Positions 17,657 through 26,441 of a DNA stretch of 64,000 bases are shown here, one piece after another. The position numbers and the translations under genes are program-made. The DNA lies in the NCBI RefSeq assembly GCF_006124995.1, contig NZ_QEWN01000003.1, positions 38,299 through 102,298 on the forward strand. The letters are read 5' to 3'. This DNA is from Vibrio sp. Hep-1b-8 (GTDB lineage Bacteria > Pseudomonadota > Gammaproteobacteria > Enterobacterales > Vibrionaceae). Numbering within the stretch: the stretch's first letter is position 1; the number at the start of each line of letters is the position of its first letter. The notes under the pieces are model-generated. The model was not told where the DNA came from. It did no database searches and saw nothing but the letters and a program-made list of their open reading frames with translations.

Positions 17657-18187
17657 CTACTGGTTGGAAACCTTTTTATGGCCTTCTTCTAAATGAACAA
17701 AGTCAACAAGATCATCACCCGACACCTGATAAGCCTGACCGAAACCTTTTACAAACAGACCTTGCTCCGCTTTTAGGTTGAACAAAACAAAATCCTGTAA
17801 TTGGCTAAGGCCATCAATAATCTTACCAAATCTCTCTTTCATTTGTGCAATCACAAGATTCCATTGCTTGCTATCGCGTTCAACCACTGACGCTACCGCA
17901 TCAAACGTTAAGCGTTTTCGAGCAAACAGCTGTTTCGAGTCACCCTCGTCTTCAATCATCATAATCGACACACTTGGATTGACCTGCAAATTACGTGCGT
18001 GGCGAGCAATTTCAGAGATTAAGACAAAGTAACCATCCTGATTCTGCACATAAGGGGCGTAACTCACATTCGGACGCCCATTTTCGTCGACGGTGGCGAG
18101 TTGCAATGTACGTCGCGCTTGACGAAACTCTTTAATTTCCGGTTCTAGACGACCTTGCAAACGCTCTTGTTTTACTTGTTGGTCCAT
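17657..18187 (-). CDS. hutZ: Heme utilization protein HutZ (heme-degrading enzyme)
   Basis: 176 aa, the same length as V. cholerae HutZ. It has the split-barrel FMN-binding-like fold (RRTLQLATVDENGRPNVSYAPYV pattern near the N-terminus). The C-terminal EEGHKK supplies the histidine near residue 170 known as the heme ligand in V. cholerae HutZ, and LQDFVLFNL contains the conserved Asp near residue 132 that hydrogen-bonds to it. HutZ cleaves cytosolic heme to release iron. It is the second gene of hutX-hutZ, with a GAGGAG site before the ATG. Confidence 0.93.
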   Translation of the reverse strand: MDQQVKQERLQGRLEPEIKEFRQARRTLQLATVDENGRPNVSYAPYVQNQDGYFVLISEIARHARNLQVNPSVSIMMIEDEGDSKQLFARKRLTFDAVASVVERDSKQWNLVIAQMKERFGKIIDGLSQLQDFVLFNLKAEQGLFVKGFGQAYQVSGDDLVDFVHLEEGHKKVSNQ

Positions 18188-18224
18188 TTGAGGCTCCTCA
18201 ATCTGTTCTCTTTTTCTGTATTTG

Positions 18225-18728
18225 TTATTGGCTCAACTCGTGCTGCCAGCGTTTGAATGTCTCGACTTGAGAAGCAAACAGTTGATGTTTGTCATCACGT
18301 CCCAAATAGACTTTAAAGATATTATTACCTTGTGAGCAAAAAAATCCAAAATAATGACTTTCTCGTCCTCTAAAAGGCTTACTTACCAAAGCAATATCCT
18401 TAATATTTTCTAGCTTGAGATGACCATGTAATTCACCTTCTTTCCCCATGAGATTGTAGTAACCTCTGGCCTCTTTCCCTCTAGGAAAGGGGGCTTTGAC
18501 TTCAAAAATTGAGCCAAATGAATGAACGATAGTCGTCACAGGGCCAAAACCAACCAATTGCTCCAAAACCCATTGCGCTTGTTCCCCAGAGACAAGAGTC
18601 ACCATGCCATCAGGCAAAGAAGCAACAATTTGAAATTCTGATACGTTGAGTTTTTCCGCCAAATCCGCAGGCAGCAAAGCCGGCTCTTGCTCCAATAGCT
18701 GAACCACTTGTTGTTTTAATGAGGGCAT
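18225..18728 (-). CDS. hutX: Cytosolic heme carrier HutX
   Basis: 167 aa from the ATG at 18728 (preceded by GGAAAG); the longer frame to 18782 begins with TTG and would extend through the likely -10 region. The HutX/HugX heme-chaperone pattern is clear: a short N-terminal helical domain (LPADLAEKLNVSEFQIVASLP), then a barrel with VTTIVHSFGSIFEVKAPFP and ESHYFGFFCSQGNNIFKVY. It passes heme to HutZ. V. cholerae has hutW upstream in the same operon; here hutX is the first gene and hutW is absent. Confidence 0.92.
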   Translation of the reverse strand: MPSLKQQVVQLLEQEPALLPADLAEKLNVSEFQIVASLPDGMVTLVSGEQAQWVLEQLVGFGPVTTIVHSFGSIFEVKAPFPRGKEARGYYNLMGKEGELHGHLKLENIKDIALVSKPFRGRESHYFGFFCSQGNNIFKVYLGRDDKHQLFASQVETFKRWQHELSQ

Positions 18729-18768
18729 ACTCTTTCCATACTGTTGCTTATTCCACTGATGATTGGGA

Positions 18769-18832
18769 TCATAAATTGTCAAAAATGAGAATGCAATTGA
18801 TAATTGATCTTATTTACATTGTGAGTAATAAT
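18769..18832. promoter_or_regulatory. Divergent iron-regulated promoters with Fur-like box
   Basis: Between hutX and tonB. Leftward, TTGCAT (18791-18796) and TATGAT (18769-18774) are spaced 17 bp. Rightward, TTGATC and AATAAT are spaced about 17 bp. The sequence GAGAATGCAATTGATAAT (18787-18804) matches the repeated GATAAT Fur hexamer pattern at about 14 of 18 positions and overlaps the leftward -35. Fur repression of heme uptake genes is established in vibrios; the exact box is my reading. Confidence 0.6.
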
Positions 18833-18872
18833 CTCGCCATAACTGAGTAGCGAGATTGGATAAGGAGATAAA

Positions 18873-19595
18873 GTGAACATTAAACGATACGTTGTTGCCG
18901 CAGGTCTATCTGTTGCTGTGCATGCTGCGTTAGTTGTTGTTACACAAGAACCCAAAGCCATGGCTATGCCTGCGGGCAGTCCCTCCAATTCAGTCTCTCT
19001 CAATCTAAAAGTGACGGCTCCACCAAGCTCGGTTCAACCTGTTGTTGAACAAAAAGCTCAAATCAAAACGCAACCTAAGTTAGTCGAATCAAGCGCAGTT
19101 AAACAAGAAAAACACTTCGCCAAGCCAAAGCCAGTGGATACCGTCAAAACTCCAGTTTCAAAGCAACAAGCTGCACAAAAAAAGCCTGAGCACACAGCAG
19201 AGAATCGACGCGTGGCAAAGCAAGAGAAAAAGCCTCTCGCTGAGCCACAACCAGAGCAGGCGTCCGATGATGCCCTACCGCAGGACGTTAACAACGGCGT
19301 AAATGCGCAGCCCGTAATGGTCACCAAGGCGTCATTTTTGACTAAACCTACTGCACCTAAATATCCGCGATTGGCGAAAAAGCGCCGCTTAGAAGGCGTG
19401 GTTTTGTATGAGGTCTGGCTTGATAAAAACGGTAATCAAGTTAAGCAAGTCCTAATCTCCTCTTCAGGAGCGACGATACTTGATCAGTCCGCTTTAGACG
19501 CCATCAAAACGTGGCAGTTCACTCCACAATCTGTTGACGGTCAGCAAATTGCACACCGCATTCAAATCCCTGTTCGTTTTAAGTTGGACCAATAA
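18873..19595 (+). CDS. tonB1: Energy transducer TonB (TonB1 type)
   Basis: 240 aa. A single N-terminal membrane anchor (residues about 7-25) is followed by a Pro/Lys/Gln-rich periplasmic spacer (about 60-150) and a C-terminal TonB domain (about 160-238: PKYPRLAKKRRLEGVVLYEVWLD and GATILDQSALDAIKTWQFTP). It carries proton-motive energy from ExbB/ExbD to outer-membrane heme and siderophore receptors. First gene of tonB-exbB-exbD-hutBCD; its stop and the exbB ATG are directly adjacent. Confidence 0.93.
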   Translation: MNIKRYVVAAGLSVAVHAALVVVTQEPKAMAMPAGSPSNSVSLNLKVTAPPSSVQPVVEQKAQIKTQPKLVESSAVKQEKHFAKPKPVDTVKTPVSKQQAAQKKPEHTAENRRVAKQEKKPLAEPQPEQASDDALPQDVNNGVNAQPVMVTKASFLTKPTAPKYPRLAKKRRLEGVVLYEVWLDKNGNQVKQVLISSSGATILDQSALDAIKTWQFTPQSVDGQQIAHRIQIPVRFKLDQ

Positions 19596-20290
19596 TGGAA
19601 CAAATAAATCAGTTGCAACAACAGCTCGGCCTGATGACTTGGCCGCTAATTCTTTGCTCTGGGCTCACCCTAATGATCATCGCCGAGCGTATTTTCCATG
19701 TCATCCTCAGTTTAGGGGCTGGCAAACACGCTATTCGCGCTGAACTAGAGCAAATCACACCAACAGACTCTCAACAGATAGAAGCACTATCAAAGGCACT
19801 GGTTGTGCGTAGACCTCTCCTTTACAAGGGCGTCGCTATGCTACTCGCACACCACTCGTTTGATAAAACACTGCGTGAAGATGCGGCAGGTATGTGGCTA
19901 CAAGAGAAGCGTCACCAACTTCAATTTGGTCTGCGTTTGCTCTCTCTAATCGGTGTGATTAGCCCTCTGATTGGGCTACTTGGTACCGTACTAGGTTTGA
20001 TAGAGATGTTTAAAGGCGTTGCCGCCTCAACAGGTAACATTACACCCAATGATCTTGCTGACGGTCTTGGAATCGCAATGCGGACAACCGCCGCAGGGTT
20101 GATTATTGCTCTGCCTGCCATCGCCGGAGCTCAATTGCTTGGGCTATGGGCAGATCGTGTTATCGCGAAGCTTGAGCACACCTTGAACTACGTAAATCTA
20201 TGGCTTGAAGGGCTACGCCTCGGAGAGACTTCATCCAGCAAGGGCTGCGCGAGTGAAAAAGTCTCTAAACTAGAAATTCAGGCCAACTAA
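19595..20290 (+). CDS. exbB1: TonB-system proton channel subunit ExbB
   Basis: 231 aa MotA/TolQ/ExbB family protein with three membrane segments: an N-terminal one at residues about 14-36 and two close together in the C-terminal half (LLSLIGVISPLIGLLGTVLGLIE, and AMRTTAAGLIIALPAIAGAQLL). The conserved GLLGTV and TTAAGL motifs line the proton path. It begins at the tonB stop and overlaps the exbD start by a base, which indicates translational coupling. Confidence 0.93.
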   Translation: MEQINQLQQQLGLMTWPLILCSGLTLMIIAERIFHVILSLGAGKHAIRAELEQITPTDSQQIEALSKALVVRRPLLYKGVAMLLAHHSFDKTLREDAAGMWLQEKRHQLQFGLRLLSLIGVISPLIGLLGTVLGLIEMFKGVAASTGNITPNDLADGLGIAMRTTAAGLIIALPAIAGAQLLGLWADRVIAKLEHTLNYVNLWLEGLRLGETSSSKGCASEKVSKLEIQAN

Positions 20291-20703
20291 TGATTAAAGT
20301 CTCACAGCAAGCAAACCACAACGGATTGGTACCAGACTTAACGCCCTTACTCGATATTATTTTTATCGTCATGGTGTTTTTGATGCTCACAGCAGCCGTC
20401 AAACTGGACTCCCTCGAAGTCGACCTACCTAGCGTCGATTCCCCTGTGGTTTCAGTGGTGGAAAATACCTCTCTGACCATCAATATTCTTGAACAAGCGC
20501 CCCATTGGGCCATTGATGGTAAACAGTATATCGACTGGAATAACTTCACTCTCGCCTTGCTCGAAGAGCACCGAACCAACAAACAGCCGATAGTGGTTGG
20601 TGCTGAAAAAACCGCCGATGTTCAACATTTGGTCAAATTGCTCGCTTTCTTGCAGCAAAACGGTATTCAAGCAACTCAACTACTCACGCAAGATTCTAAA
20701 TAG
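20290..20703 (+). CDS. exbD1: TonB-system subunit ExbD
   Basis: 137 aa. A single N-terminal membrane helix contains the essential acidic residue (LTPLLDIIFIVMVFLML, Asp near 21), followed by a periplasmic domain. It pairs with ExbB to harvest the proton gradient. It lies 11 bp upstream of hutB in the heme operon. Confidence 0.93.
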   Translation: MIKVSQQANHNGLVPDLTPLLDIIFIVMVFLMLTAAVKLDSLEVDLPSVDSPVVSVVENTSLTINILEQAPHWAIDGKQYIDWNNFTLALLEEHRTNKQPIVVGAEKTADVQHLVKLLAFLQQNGIQATQLLTQDSK

Positions 20704-20714
20704 CCGAGTCAACT

Positions 20715-21560
20715 ATGTATAAAAATGCCTTCATTCAGCGCTTCGCCACACTTTCCCTGCTTCTCATTGCCGCTCACTCTTTCGCCGATGAAAAAGTCAT
20801 CAGTGCAGGCAGTGCTGTCACCGAACTGGTCGTGGCGCTGGGACAACAAGATAAGCTCGTTGCGGTTGATGTCACGAGTGAACGTCCAACCAATTTATCG
20901 TTAGCCAATATAGGTTATCACCGACAACTATCCACAGAAGGTCTGCTTGCACTCGGTGCAACTCGTTTAATCGGTTCTGACGAGATGGGACCAGACACGA
21001 CATTAAACCAACTTCGTGCAGCAGGGGTGACGGTGGATATTGTTAACACAAAACCAACCGCTGAGGGTCTGCTGCAGCGCGTAGACCAAATTGCTTCTTT
21101 ACTCGATGCTCAGCAACAAGCCTCAAACTTGAAGCAAAGTATTACTAAACAGATCCATACTTTGCAAGCCAACAAAAACAATCAAGTTTCAGCGAAAAAA
21201 GTCCTGTTCTTGCTCATTCATGAAGGGCGCCCCGCCAATGTCGCTGGCCGAGATACCACGCCAAATGCAATCATAGAGTTAGCGGGAGCTCGCAATCCTG
21301 CAGCGGAGAGTGTGACGTCATACAAACCTCTTTCAACGGAAGCCCTTGTAGAGATGCAACCGGATGTGATTCTAGTCAGTGGACGTAGCTACAAACAGCT
21401 AGGGGGGGTGGACGCCATTCTCGCCAGTATGCCTATGCTGGCAGCAACACCCGCTGGACAAAATGGACAAATAATTCAAATTGATGGTCGTGCTTTGGTT
21501 GGGGGACTTGGATTGAAGAGTCTTTCAGAAGCCGAGCGGCTAAGTACAATATTGAGATAA
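20715..21560 (+). CDS. hutB: Periplasmic heme-binding protein HutB
   Basis: 281 aa with a signal peptide ending near SFA-DE. It belongs to the cluster A-III (BtuF/HmuT-like) binding proteins: GSAVTELVVALGQQDKLVAVDVTS at the start of the N-lobe and YKPLSTEALVEMQPDVILVSG in the C-lobe, linked by a long helix. It binds heme and docks to HutCD. The gene order tonB-exbBD-hutBCD is the classical vibrio heme locus. Confidence 0.93.
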   Translation: MYKNAFIQRFATLSLLLIAAHSFADEKVISAGSAVTELVVALGQQDKLVAVDVTSERPTNLSLANIGYHRQLSTEGLLALGATRLIGSDEMGPDTTLNQLRAAGVTVDIVNTKPTAEGLLQRVDQIASLLDAQQQASNLKQSITKQIHTLQANKNNQVSAKKVLFLLIHEGRPANVAGRDTTPNAIIELAGARNPAAESVTSYKPLSTEALVEMQPDVILVSGRSYKQLGGVDAILASMPMLAATPAGQNGQIIQIDGRALVGGLGLKSLSEAERLSTILR

Positions 21561-21573
21561 GAGCACTACAACC

Positions 21574-22611
21574 ATGTTTCTTCGTCGACTGGGTAATACG
21601 ACAATTTGGGCACTGGGTGGACTTACACTGTTTGTGACTGCCATCAGTTCAGTGACCGTGGGGCCAATGCATATTGGCTTTTGGCAAAGTGTTCAAAGCC
21701 TGATGTTCCAATCGCAAGATCTCGCTCCTCACATCAATCTCGTCATTCATGAAATCCGTTTTCCACGCACACTTCTGTGTATGTTAGTGGGAGCGATTCT
21801 GGCACTGTGTGGCAGCGTCATGCAGGGGCTATTTCGCAATCCACTTGCCGAACCCGGAATCATAGGTGTTTCGGCAGGGGCCTCCCTCGGCGCCGCGACT
21901 GCGATAGTCCTGTTCTCAAGCGTCAGTCACAATCACCCTCAATTTATGAACTTAGCGGCCGTCCCACTGTTCGCTTTTCTGGGTGGAGCACTAACAACGG
22001 TGTTGGTCTACAGGTTAGGCACAACCAAGATGGGAACCTCTGTCACCATCATGCTACTAGCAGGAGTGGCTATCAGTGCGCTTTCAGGAGCTGGAATTGG
22101 TTACATGAGCTTTGTCGCTGACGATCAGATGCTACGTGATCTCTCCTTGTGGTCGATGGGGTCTATGGCGGGGGCAAACTGGTCTAGCATTCTGCTGTGC
22201 GCGACCACGCTGACTTTACTGATGGCGGTGTTCACTTATAAAGCGATGGCACTCAATGCTCTACTGCTTGGTGAGGCAGAGGCCGCACACCTTGGGATTC
22301 CTGTACAAAAACTAAAGCGCCAGCTGATCCTGCTTAGCGCGATCGGTGTTGGTGTGACTGTCAGTGTATCTGGCATGATCGGCTTTATTGGTTTGGTGAT
22401 TCCTCACTTGGGTAGGATGATCTCAGGGCCTGATCATCGAACCTTATTGCCGCTTTCTGCATTAATGGGCGCACTGCTACTCACTCTAGCCGATATGTTT
22501 TCTCGAGTGGCCGTTGCCCCCGCTGAACTGCCTGTCGGCATTGTGACTGCCCTTATCGGCGCTCCTTTCTTTATCTATCTTCTCTTCAAGCAAAAAGGGG
22601 CAATCCTATGA
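21574..22611 (+). CDS. hutC: Heme ABC transporter permease HutC
   Basis: 345 aa FecCD-family inner-membrane permease with about ten membrane helices. Family motifs include EIRFPRTLLCMLVGAILALCG, GLFRNPLAEPGIIGVSAGAS and the C-terminal GFIGLVIPHLGRM. The dimer forms the heme channel. The hutD start overlaps its stop by 4 bp (ATGA). Confidence 0.93.
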   Translation: MFLRRLGNTTIWALGGLTLFVTAISSVTVGPMHIGFWQSVQSLMFQSQDLAPHINLVIHEIRFPRTLLCMLVGAILALCGSVMQGLFRNPLAEPGIIGVSAGASLGAATAIVLFSSVSHNHPQFMNLAAVPLFAFLGGALTTVLVYRLGTTKMGTSVTIMLLAGVAISALSGAGIGYMSFVADDQMLRDLSLWSMGSMAGANWSSILLCATTLTLLMAVFTYKAMALNALLLGEAEAAHLGIPVQKLKRQLILLSAIGVGVTVSVSGMIGFIGLVIPHLGRMISGPDHRTLLPLSALMGALLLTLADMFSRVAVAPAELPVGIVTALIGAPFFIYLLFKQKGAIL

Positions 22612-23390
22612 TCAATGACATCGTGTTGTCTGCCCAACAAGTTTCTATGTCCTATGGTCAACGTAAAGTGCTCGATAATATCAGTATCGATATCCGAGCC
22701 GGAGAAGTTACCACGCTTTTGGGACCCAATGGGGCGGGTAAAAGCAGTTTACTCAAATTGTTGTGTGGAGAGATCCCATCACGATGCAATATAAGCTATT
22801 TTGGACGGAGTAAAGAGCAGTGGCAGCCAGGTGATTTGGCACAGCACTTAGGTATGCTACCTCAACACAGTACACTCAGTTTTCCATTTTTGGTTCACGA
22901 GGTTGTTGAGCTTGGTGGGATCCCGTTAAATCTACCAAATAAGCAAGTAAAACTGTTGGCGCAAAAATATATGGAGATGACCGATGTTGGTCATCTAAGC
23001 GAACGTCTCTACCCTTCTTTATCGGGTGGCGAAAAGCAACGTGTCCACTTAGCTCGAGTATTGGTTCAACTCGCACATTCAGAGCGCGAAAAAATCCTGA
23101 TGCTTGATGAGCCGACCTCGGCATTGGATTTGGCCCACCAGCACAACACGTTAAAAATTGCCCGCAGACTGGCAGATGAACATTGTGCCGTAGTAGTGGT
23201 TTTGCATGATTTAAACTTAGCTGCACAATATTCAGATCGTCTGGTTGTTTTGCATCAGGGAAAAATTGCATGTGATGAAGCACCTTGGCATGCATTAGAT
23301 GTCGATTTGATTAAGCAAGTCTATGGCTACGACGCTCTTATCACGTCACACCCAACACTAGACTTTCCATTGATTTTTCCTGCATCCTAA
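22608..23390 (+). CDS. hutD: Heme ABC transporter ATPase HutD
   Basis: 260 aa HmuV-type ATPase. Walker A LLGPNGAGKSS (about residue 37-47), signature SLSGGEKQRV, Walker [14 protein letters not shown] and switch His in VVLHDLNLAA are all intact. It drives heme uptake through HutC with HutB. Last gene of the six-gene operon; no strong terminator is evident in the 64 bp before the next gene. Confidence 0.93.
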   Translation: MINDIVLSAQQVSMSYGQRKVLDNISIDIRAGEVTTLLGPNGAGKSSLLKLLCGEIPSRCNISYFGRSKEQWQPGDLAQHLGMLPQHSTLSFPFLVHEVVELGGIPLNLPNKQVKLLAQKYMEMTDVGHLSERLYPSLSGGEKQRVHLARVLVQLAHSEREKILMLDEPTSALDLAHQHNTLKIARRLADEHCAVVVVLHDLNLAAQYSDRLVVLHQGKIACDEAPWHALDVDLIKQVYGYDALITSHPTLDFPLIFPAS

Positions 23391-23454
23391 TCTGGTTCGA
23401 TAGGTTAGAAAACCTTAGCTATACTCAGGTTATTGCGCTTGAGGAAATTGTATA

Positions 23455-24198
23455 ATGCTTCGGTTTACTGACATCATTATCGCCTGTGTCATCACGTTTG
23501 TGAGCTTCGCTAGTTACGCTCATAACACTGAATTGACCCATGTAAGAGTCTGTGGTGATGCAATTGACTGGTCCCCTTATACTTACGTTGTAAATGATGC
23601 CGCTTACGGTTCCGATGTTGTCATTCTCGATAGGGTGTTAGTTCAAAATGGCGTTAGCTATGACATCACAATGACCTCCTGGTCTCGATGCTTGAGGGGC
23701 ACCAAAAGTGGAGAATTTGACTTAGCGCTTAGTGCCTCATTCAGCGATACCCGAACAAAGGACTTTCTCTACACAGAGTGGTACTACAGCATAACCCCAT
23801 ACTATATCTACTCTTCCACTCGATTTCCGCAGGGTCTAGAGATAACCAGTGTGCAAGACCTATCCGCTTACAAAGTATGTGGTAACCATGGCTACAATTA
23901 CACTGACTTTGAACTTAATAATATTGTCCGTGAAGGAAACTCGGTTAAGGACGTCCTCACCAAACTAAGACAAGGTGAATGTGAAGTTTATTTAAACTGG
24001 CTGGAAATCATTGATGGTTTAAAATCGGTGTGGGGGATCGAATACATTACTGATGACTTAGTCGCTAAAGCGATACCCAACATGCCCCCACACAAGTTCT
24101 ATATGCTGATTTCGAAGCAATTTCCCGCACAAACCAAACTCAAACAGGTGCTTGATAACTATTTAATCAGTTTACAAGTCAACCAGACTGCACCATAG
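23455..24198 (+). CDS. Family 3 periplasmic substrate-binding protein
   Basis: 247 aa with a signal peptide (ending near SYAHN). The body matches SBP_bac_3: VRVCGDAIDWSPYTYV, then DVVILDRVLVQNGVSYDITMTSWSRCLRGTKSG split across the first lobe, then ALSASFSDTRTKDFLYTEWYY. Four cysteines suggest disulfides. There are no transporter genes around it; it may be an orphan binding protein or a ligand sensor. An AGGAAATTGT site precedes the ATG. The ligand is unknown. Confidence 0.8.
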   Translation: MLRFTDIIIACVITFVSFASYAHNTELTHVRVCGDAIDWSPYTYVVNDAAYGSDVVILDRVLVQNGVSYDITMTSWSRCLRGTKSGEFDLALSASFSDTRTKDFLYTEWYYSITPYYIYSSTRFPQGLEITSVQDLSAYKVCGNHGYNYTDFELNNIVREGNSVKDVLTKLRQGECEVYLNWLEIIDGLKSVWGIEYITDDLVAKAIPNMPPHKFYMLISKQFPAQTKLKQVLDNYLISLQVNQTAP

Positions 24199-24281
24199 CC
24201 GAGCACCACTGACAAGACGATGAGAATATCATGAGCACGGTCATCGGCATGGTCATAGTCCTCGGCCATCATTTTTGACAA

Positions 24282-24671
24282 TTACAGAAGGCGACGACGT
24301 AGTCCTGAACGCTCTAGAACACGGGTCGAGATCTCTTCTACCGATAAAGAAGAGGTATTGATATAAGGAATCGCTTCGCGACGAAATAGCGCCTCAACGG
24401 TTTGCAGTTCATGTAAACACTGTTCGTTACTCGCATAGTCACTTCCTGCTAGACGGTTTTCTCGAATCTCTGTCAATCGTTCAGGATTGATGGTCAAACC
24501 AAACAACTTATGACGATGAATTGCAAATTCAGGCAGTAATCTTAAGCGTTTCAAATCATCATCAATAAATGGATAGTTAACGACTCGCAGGCCAAACTGC
24601 ATCGCCATATAAAGGCTGGTTGGCGTTTTACCACTGCGCGATACGCCAAGTAAGATGATATCCGCCTCTTC
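24282..24671 (-). pseudogene. ppsR: PEP synthase regulatory protein PpsR, 5'-truncated
   Basis: Only the C-terminal 129 codons are present, against about 277 for the family. The fragment begins [19 protein letters not shown], which includes the P-loop of this ADP-dependent kinase/pyrophosphorylase, and continues to the normal C-terminus ([15 protein letters not shown]). About 148 residues and the promoter are missing. Reading further upstream leaves PpsR and enters the antisense of ppsA at about 24667-24671. PpsR normally inactivates and reactivates PpsA by phosphorylating it. The remaining fragment has an internal ATG (24606-24608) but is unlikely to be functional. Confidence 0.85.
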
Positions 24672-26385
24672 ATGGGGTCTGGGCGAAATGGTCGTACAGG
24701 GCGCAGTTAACCCAGATGAGTTTTACGTTCACAAGCCGATGCTGGAAGCGGGTCAACAAGCCATTGTGAAAAAGACGTTTGGCTCAAAGCTGATCAAAAT
24801 GATCTACTCGACTAACCAAGAAATTGGAAAACAAGTTGAGATCATCGATACCAGCGAACAGGAGCAAAACCAGTTTTCTCTGAGTGATGAAGAGATCAAA
24901 GAACTGGCCAAGCAAGCGATGATCATTGAAAAGCACTACCAACGTCCAATGGATATCGAGTGGGCTAAAGATGGCATCGACGGCCAACTATACATTGTTC
25001 AGGCGCGTCCAGAGACGGTTTGCTCTCAGAGCGAGCAGAATGTTATTGAGCGTTACGAGTTAAACGATAAAGCGCAGGTTCTGATTGAAGGTCGTGCCAT
25101 CGGTCAGCGTATCGGTTCTGGTCCAGTACGTCTGGTCGATTCATTAGACCAAATGTCACTGGTACAAGAAGGCGATGTATTAGTCACAGACATGACTGAC
25201 CCTGACTGGGAACCAGTGATGAAGAAAGCCTCTGCAATCGTGACTAACCGTGGCGGCCGTACTTGTCACGCAGCAATCATTGCCCGTGAGCTTGGTATTC
25301 CGGCTATTGTTGGCTGTGGTAACGCAACGAGTGCTCTCACTGATGGTTCTACCGTCACCGTATCTTGTGCAGAAGGTGAAACAGGTTATGTCTACCAAGG
25401 TGAGCTAGCGTTCGAAATCAAGCGCTCTTCTGTGGATGAATTGCCGATGCTGCCGACCAAGGTGATGATGAACGTTGGTAACCCAGATCGTGCTTTCGAT
25501 TTTGCGCAGATTCCTAACGAAGGTGTCGGTCTGGCTCGTCTGGAATTCATCATCAACAAGATGATCGGAATTCACCCGAAAGCACTGCTCAACTTTGATG
25601 CGCAGAGCGACGAATTGAAAACCGAGATCACCCAACGAATTCGTGGCTACAAAGATCCTATCGACTTCTATGTAAGCAAACTGACTGAAGGAATCGCGAC
25701 AATCGCAGCGGCTTTCTGGCCTCAACGTGTTATCGTTCGTATGTCTGACTTCAAGTCGAACGAATACAGCAACCTAGTTGGTGGACAAAGTTACGAACCT
25801 CATGAGGAGAACCCTATGTTAGGTTTCCGTGGCGCTTCACGCTATATCTCTCCAGTCTTTGAAGACTGCTTCGAGTTAGAGACACAAGCGATTAAGCGTG
25901 TTCGTAACGAAATGGGGCTGAAGAACGTAGAAATCATGATCCCATTCGTGCGCACGCCAAGCGAAGCGGCTTCGGTAATCGACTTGCTGGCTAAATTCGA
26001 CTTACGCCGTGGCGATCAGGGTCTGAAAGTGATCATGATGTGCGAACTGCCATCCAACGCGATTTTGGCAGACGAATTCTTGAAGTACTTCGATGGTTTC
26101 TCTATCGGTTCCAACGACATGACTCAGCTTACACTTGGTCTTGACCGTGATTCAGGCGATGTTGCTCACCTATTTGATGAACGTAACCCGGCGGTAAAAG
26201 CGATGCTTAAAATGGCTATTGACGCGGCCACGAAAGCGGGTAAATACGTCGGCATTTGTGGGCAAGGACCATCAGATCACGAAGACTTAGCCGAATGGTT
26301 AATGGAACAAGGCATCAGCTCAGTATCCCTCAACCCAGATACGGTTATCGATACTTGGCTACAGCTTGGAAAAGCCAATAAGTAA
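24667..26385 (+). pseudogene. ppsA: Phosphoenolpyruvate synthase PpsA, 5'-truncated
   Basis: About 573 codons remain of roughly 790. The fragment starts at [19 protein letters not shown], within the N-terminal ATP/pyruvate-binding domain, and keeps the phosphohistidine domain ([16 protein letters not shown]; the His matches E. coli His421) and the C-terminal PEP-binding barrel with [14 protein letters not shown] and [11 protein letters not shown]. About 216 residues, the start and the promoter are gone. An ATG at 24655 is open into the frame, but it comes from antisense ppsR sequence and has no ribosome site. Without most of the ATP-grasp domain it could not make PEP from pyruvate. Confidence 0.87.
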
Positions 26386-26399
26386 TCGTTCGTAAATGT

Positions 26400-26428
26400 T
26401 AAAAGGCTTCCCATGGGAAGCCTTTTTA
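26400..26428. terminator. Bidirectional terminator ppsA / ompW
   Basis: Perfect palindrome AAAAGGCTTCCC / GGGAAGCCTTTT, giving T-runs on both strands, between convergent ppsA and ompW. Confidence 0.9.
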
Positions 26429-26441
26429 TATTCGGGTACAA

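Noticed and set aside
24232..24279. 15-codon ORF with hydrophobic residues (MSTVIGMVIVLGHHF)
   Set aside because: Too short, no clear ribosome site, and no family known to me; chance is as good an explanation.
24655..24666. ATG at 24655 as a genuine new start for a shortened PpsA
   Set aside because: The codons before 24667 are antisense ppsR sequence and no Shine-Dalgarno is present; the ATP-binding domain would still be largely missing.
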